Part shown: piece after piece, positions 62,172-64,000 of the stretch
Numbering within the stretch: position 1 is the first letter of the stretch
Layout: each line of letters opens with the position of its first letter
From: Paludibacter sp.
GTDB lineage: Bacteria > Bacteroidota > Bacteroidia > Bacteroidales > Paludibacteraceae
DNA: 64,000 nt
Direction: 5' to 3'
Assembly (NCBI GenBank): GCA_019163375.1
Contig: JAFLKK010000019.1
Span: forward strand, 1 to 64,000
Notes under the pieces: generated by a model
What the model was told of the DNA's origin: nothing
Seen by the model: the letters and a program-made list of their open reading frames with translations, nothing else
Databases searched by the model: none
Translations under genes and position numbers: made by a program

Positions 62172-64000
62172 TTACTGAACTCTTTGATAAACAAAATAAC
62201 TATCTATCTCGTGTAGAACTGCTCTTCCCCCAAAGAAATTACTTCTGGTAAGACCTCTTACTACTTTAGCTGTTTTTACAGACATAGATAACTTTGTTCC
62301 GGTACTTAATACCTTTGTCGATACTTTTAAAGCACCTGTTTCATCTTTGCTTACAGCTAAGAACGTATTTTCAACAACATCTTTCAAAATAGTGCTATAT
62401 GTCATTTCGGTAATTTTCTCCTGATTTGGCATAATGTATTTCAATCCGTCATCAACAAACTGTTTTTCTCTTACAATATGATACATAACAAAAGCTCTTG
62501 CTTTGTTTTTTGCAATTACATCTCCGGCATTAACAAGTGTTAGCGTAGGCAAGTCACCATTGGCTACCGCTTTATCTATCTCTGTGTTTGTAGGCATAAA
62601 GAATGTGAGTATCATATCGTTTGATAAGCCAAGCAAGTCGTTACCTCCTGTATTCATACTTGCAGTCAGATACGACACAAATTTGCTGACGTTTGGATTG
62701 GTAACAGCCATACTCTTGATATATACCAATAAGTCCTGAGATTTAAAGCTTGCTGGAGCTGTAGGAAGAGTGTTTCTTTTTGAATATTGGAGCATTTTGT
62801 CGATGGTGAATACCTGACCGTTCATAAAGGTCTTAACGGGAGTAGCTGTTACCCAGTCGTTTTCATCGTAATTTCCTACCATTTGAAGTTTCCCGTCTTT
62901 GTAACGAATCATATCTCCATAATCGTTTACTGCATACGAATAACCTCCATAAGCACTTGCAAAAGAGGGATCGGTAGTGAAATCCGTAATTGCACAGTTC
63001 ACTTCATCGTTTTTGATTCGTTTGAAAATATGAGAGCGAACTAAGCGGCTCGCGCGGGCGGCTACATCAAATGCCCCCACTGTGGCTTGTGTATGTGAAA
63101 ATCCATATTTACCCGAGCCAGCAAGCCAGACCCAGCTGAAACCTTCTGCTGCCAATTGGGCATCTGTTGGTAAAAGAATAGTGTAATTTTCCTGAATATA
63201 TCCATTCAATTCACATTTAAGTAAATCGTCTTTTAATGAGGAATACTCTGTAAACGCATTGTTCAGCATACTGTAAGCCGGGTTCAACAGTATTTCTGTA
63301 AATACTGTTTCGAAATATCTACTTTTGATGTAGTTGTCAGAACCATAGAAAAGTCCGTTGCTGGCAGGTACTATTTTGGTGTAGTTGGCTTTGTTGAAAC
63401 CATCTCCTGTTGCCCCTTTCGCATTCAGGAATTCACCCCAAACATTCATGCTCGATTTGAAGTCATTTGCCCAAACCATATCGCTCGACATTTGTGCATT
63501 AAGGAAATAGGTAAGTATCTCTTTCGGAGCTTTATCAATTCCTCCCGGATAGTAACCCTCTAATTTGTCCTTATAAAATTTGGTAACAGCTGTGTTGGAT
63601 GGAGCAAAAAGTGTATAGCCACCTTGTTGAGCCTCTTTCTCGGTACCTCCATATCTTTCACTGTTTAAGTTGATGAAAGTGGTGTAGTACTTAGCATAAA
63701 CTTCTGAAATGTTTTTGGTGGGCATTGCCTTAGACCACATGTCGGTTAGCGTCTTATCGTATTTATATACAATGAAGTATGGCTCACCGGTAGATCCTTT
63801 TAAATTAATCACTTTTTTGAATTCGGAATAGTTAGGATCCTCCAATAGTTTTTCAAATGTCGGAAGCGGTTCAAGTACCTGATCTACTTCATGTGCCACA
63901 CCGTTTTCAGCTAACAAATCTTTGCTAACAATCGTGGCACTTTGCACATTGCTGCCCGTGTATGGTGTAGAGTAGAAATAGCCGTAATCTTCAGCAGCCT
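62172..64000 (-). CDS. Fasciclin-domain protein (Fas-C, partial)
   Basis: The frame is open to the right edge; at least 609 codons are visible and the N-terminus is outside. The visible part holds the end of one FAS1 unit (LAENGVAHEVDQVLEPLPTF) and three more: about FKKVINLKG to GSDNYIKSRYF, YSMLNNAFTEYSSL to GQVFTIDKMLQY, and VSKFVSYLTASMNT to RAVLHEIDSYFVY. It thus has at least four FAS1 repeats and no beta-rich tail, unlike Fas-A and Fas-B. It lies 25 nt before SusC-2. Confidence 0.85.
   Translation of the reverse strand, partial: AAEDYGYFYSTPYTGSNVQSATIVSKDLLAENGVAHEVDQVLEPLPTFEKLLEDPNYSEFKKVINLKGSTGEPYFIVYKYDKTLTDMWSKAMPTKNISEVYAKYYTTFINLNSERYGGTEKEAQQGGYTLFAPSNTAVTKFYKDKLEGYYPGGIDKAPKEILTYFLNAQMSSDMVWANDFKSSMNVWGEFLNAKGATGDGFNKANYTKIVPASNGLFYGSDNYIKSRYFETVFTEILLNPAYSMLNNAFTEYSSLKDDLLKCELNGYIQENYTILLPTDAQLAAEGFSWVWLAGSGKYGFSHTQATVGAFDVAARASRLVRSHIFKRIKNDEVNCAITDFTTDPSFASAYGGYSYAVNDYGDMIRYKDGKLQMVGNYDENDWVTATPVKTFMNGQVFTIDKMLQYSKRNTLPTAPASFKSQDLLVYIKSMAVTNPNVSKFVSYLTASMNTGGNDLLGLSNDMILTFFMPTNTEIDKAVANGDLPTLTLVNAGDVIAKNKARAFVMYHIVREKQFVDDGLKYIMPNQEKITEMTYSTILKDVVENTFLAVSKDETGALKVSTKVLSTGTKLSMSVKTAKVVRGLTRSNFFGGRAVLHEIDSYFVYQRVQ

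Overview
The window reads as chromosomal DNA of a member of the Bacteroidales (Bacteroidota), perhaps Paludibacter-like. The genus is a guess; the order is well supported. Evidence: SusC/SusD outer-membrane pairs, a fused E1-alpha/beta 2-oxoacid dehydrogenase, over-long LepB and MraY, a bifunctional DAHP synthase/chorismate mutase, promoters of the Bacteroidetes type (TAnnTTTG around -7), and starts without Shine-Dalgarno sequences. No tRNA, rRNA, phage, IS element or CRISPR array was seen.

Layout. 1-4.8 kb (minus): a 2-oxoacid dehydrogenase complex (E2, E3, then fused E1 running off the left edge). 4.9-13.4 kb (minus): a 6-deoxyhexose island with rhamnulokinase, L-fucose isomerase, a GntR-type regulator, an AraC-type regulator, the rhamnose/H+ symporter RhaT and rhamnose isomerase. 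Two conserved cis-element families split it into a rhamnose regulon (rhaA, rhaB) and a fucose regulon (fucI and the GntR gene). 13.6-16.4 kb (minus): a palindromic repeat array and an NfnAB/SudAB-like flavoprotein pair. 16.8-20.2 kb (plus): a phenylalanine operon (prephenate dehydratase, aminotransferase, DAHP synthase-chorismate mutase) preceded by what looks like a complete translational attenuator with a 17-residue Phe/Tyr-rich leader peptide. 20.2-22.9 kb (minus): two small secreted helical proteins and an ArsR-controlled operon of tiny Cys-containing proteins plus a thioredoxin lipoprotein. 23-29.9 kb (plus): aroB, a CoA-binding protein, dapB, lepB, a WbqC protein, ilvE, a DUF1345 protein and rimM. 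30-48.4 kb: a PlsC-like acyltransferase (minus), then the division and cell wall (dcw) cluster from mraZ to ftsZ (plus), a YqeY protein and a GNAT/hemolysin-like acyltransferase.

48.6-64 kb (minus) is a seven-gene operon that continues beyond the right edge: fasciclin lipoprotein, SusC, SusD, two fasciclin lipoproteins, SusC, SusD. It has no visible degradative enzyme or regulator. It is the least explained gene system here; the Phe attenuator and the paired rhamnose operators are the clearest regulatory discoveries.

Functionally the window joins sugar capture and isomerisation (fucose, rhamnose), acyl-CoA formation, redox balancing through ferredoxin/NAD(P)H, aromatic and branched-chain amino acid metabolism, and peptidoglycan synthesis (DapB and MurE point to meso-DAP wall).
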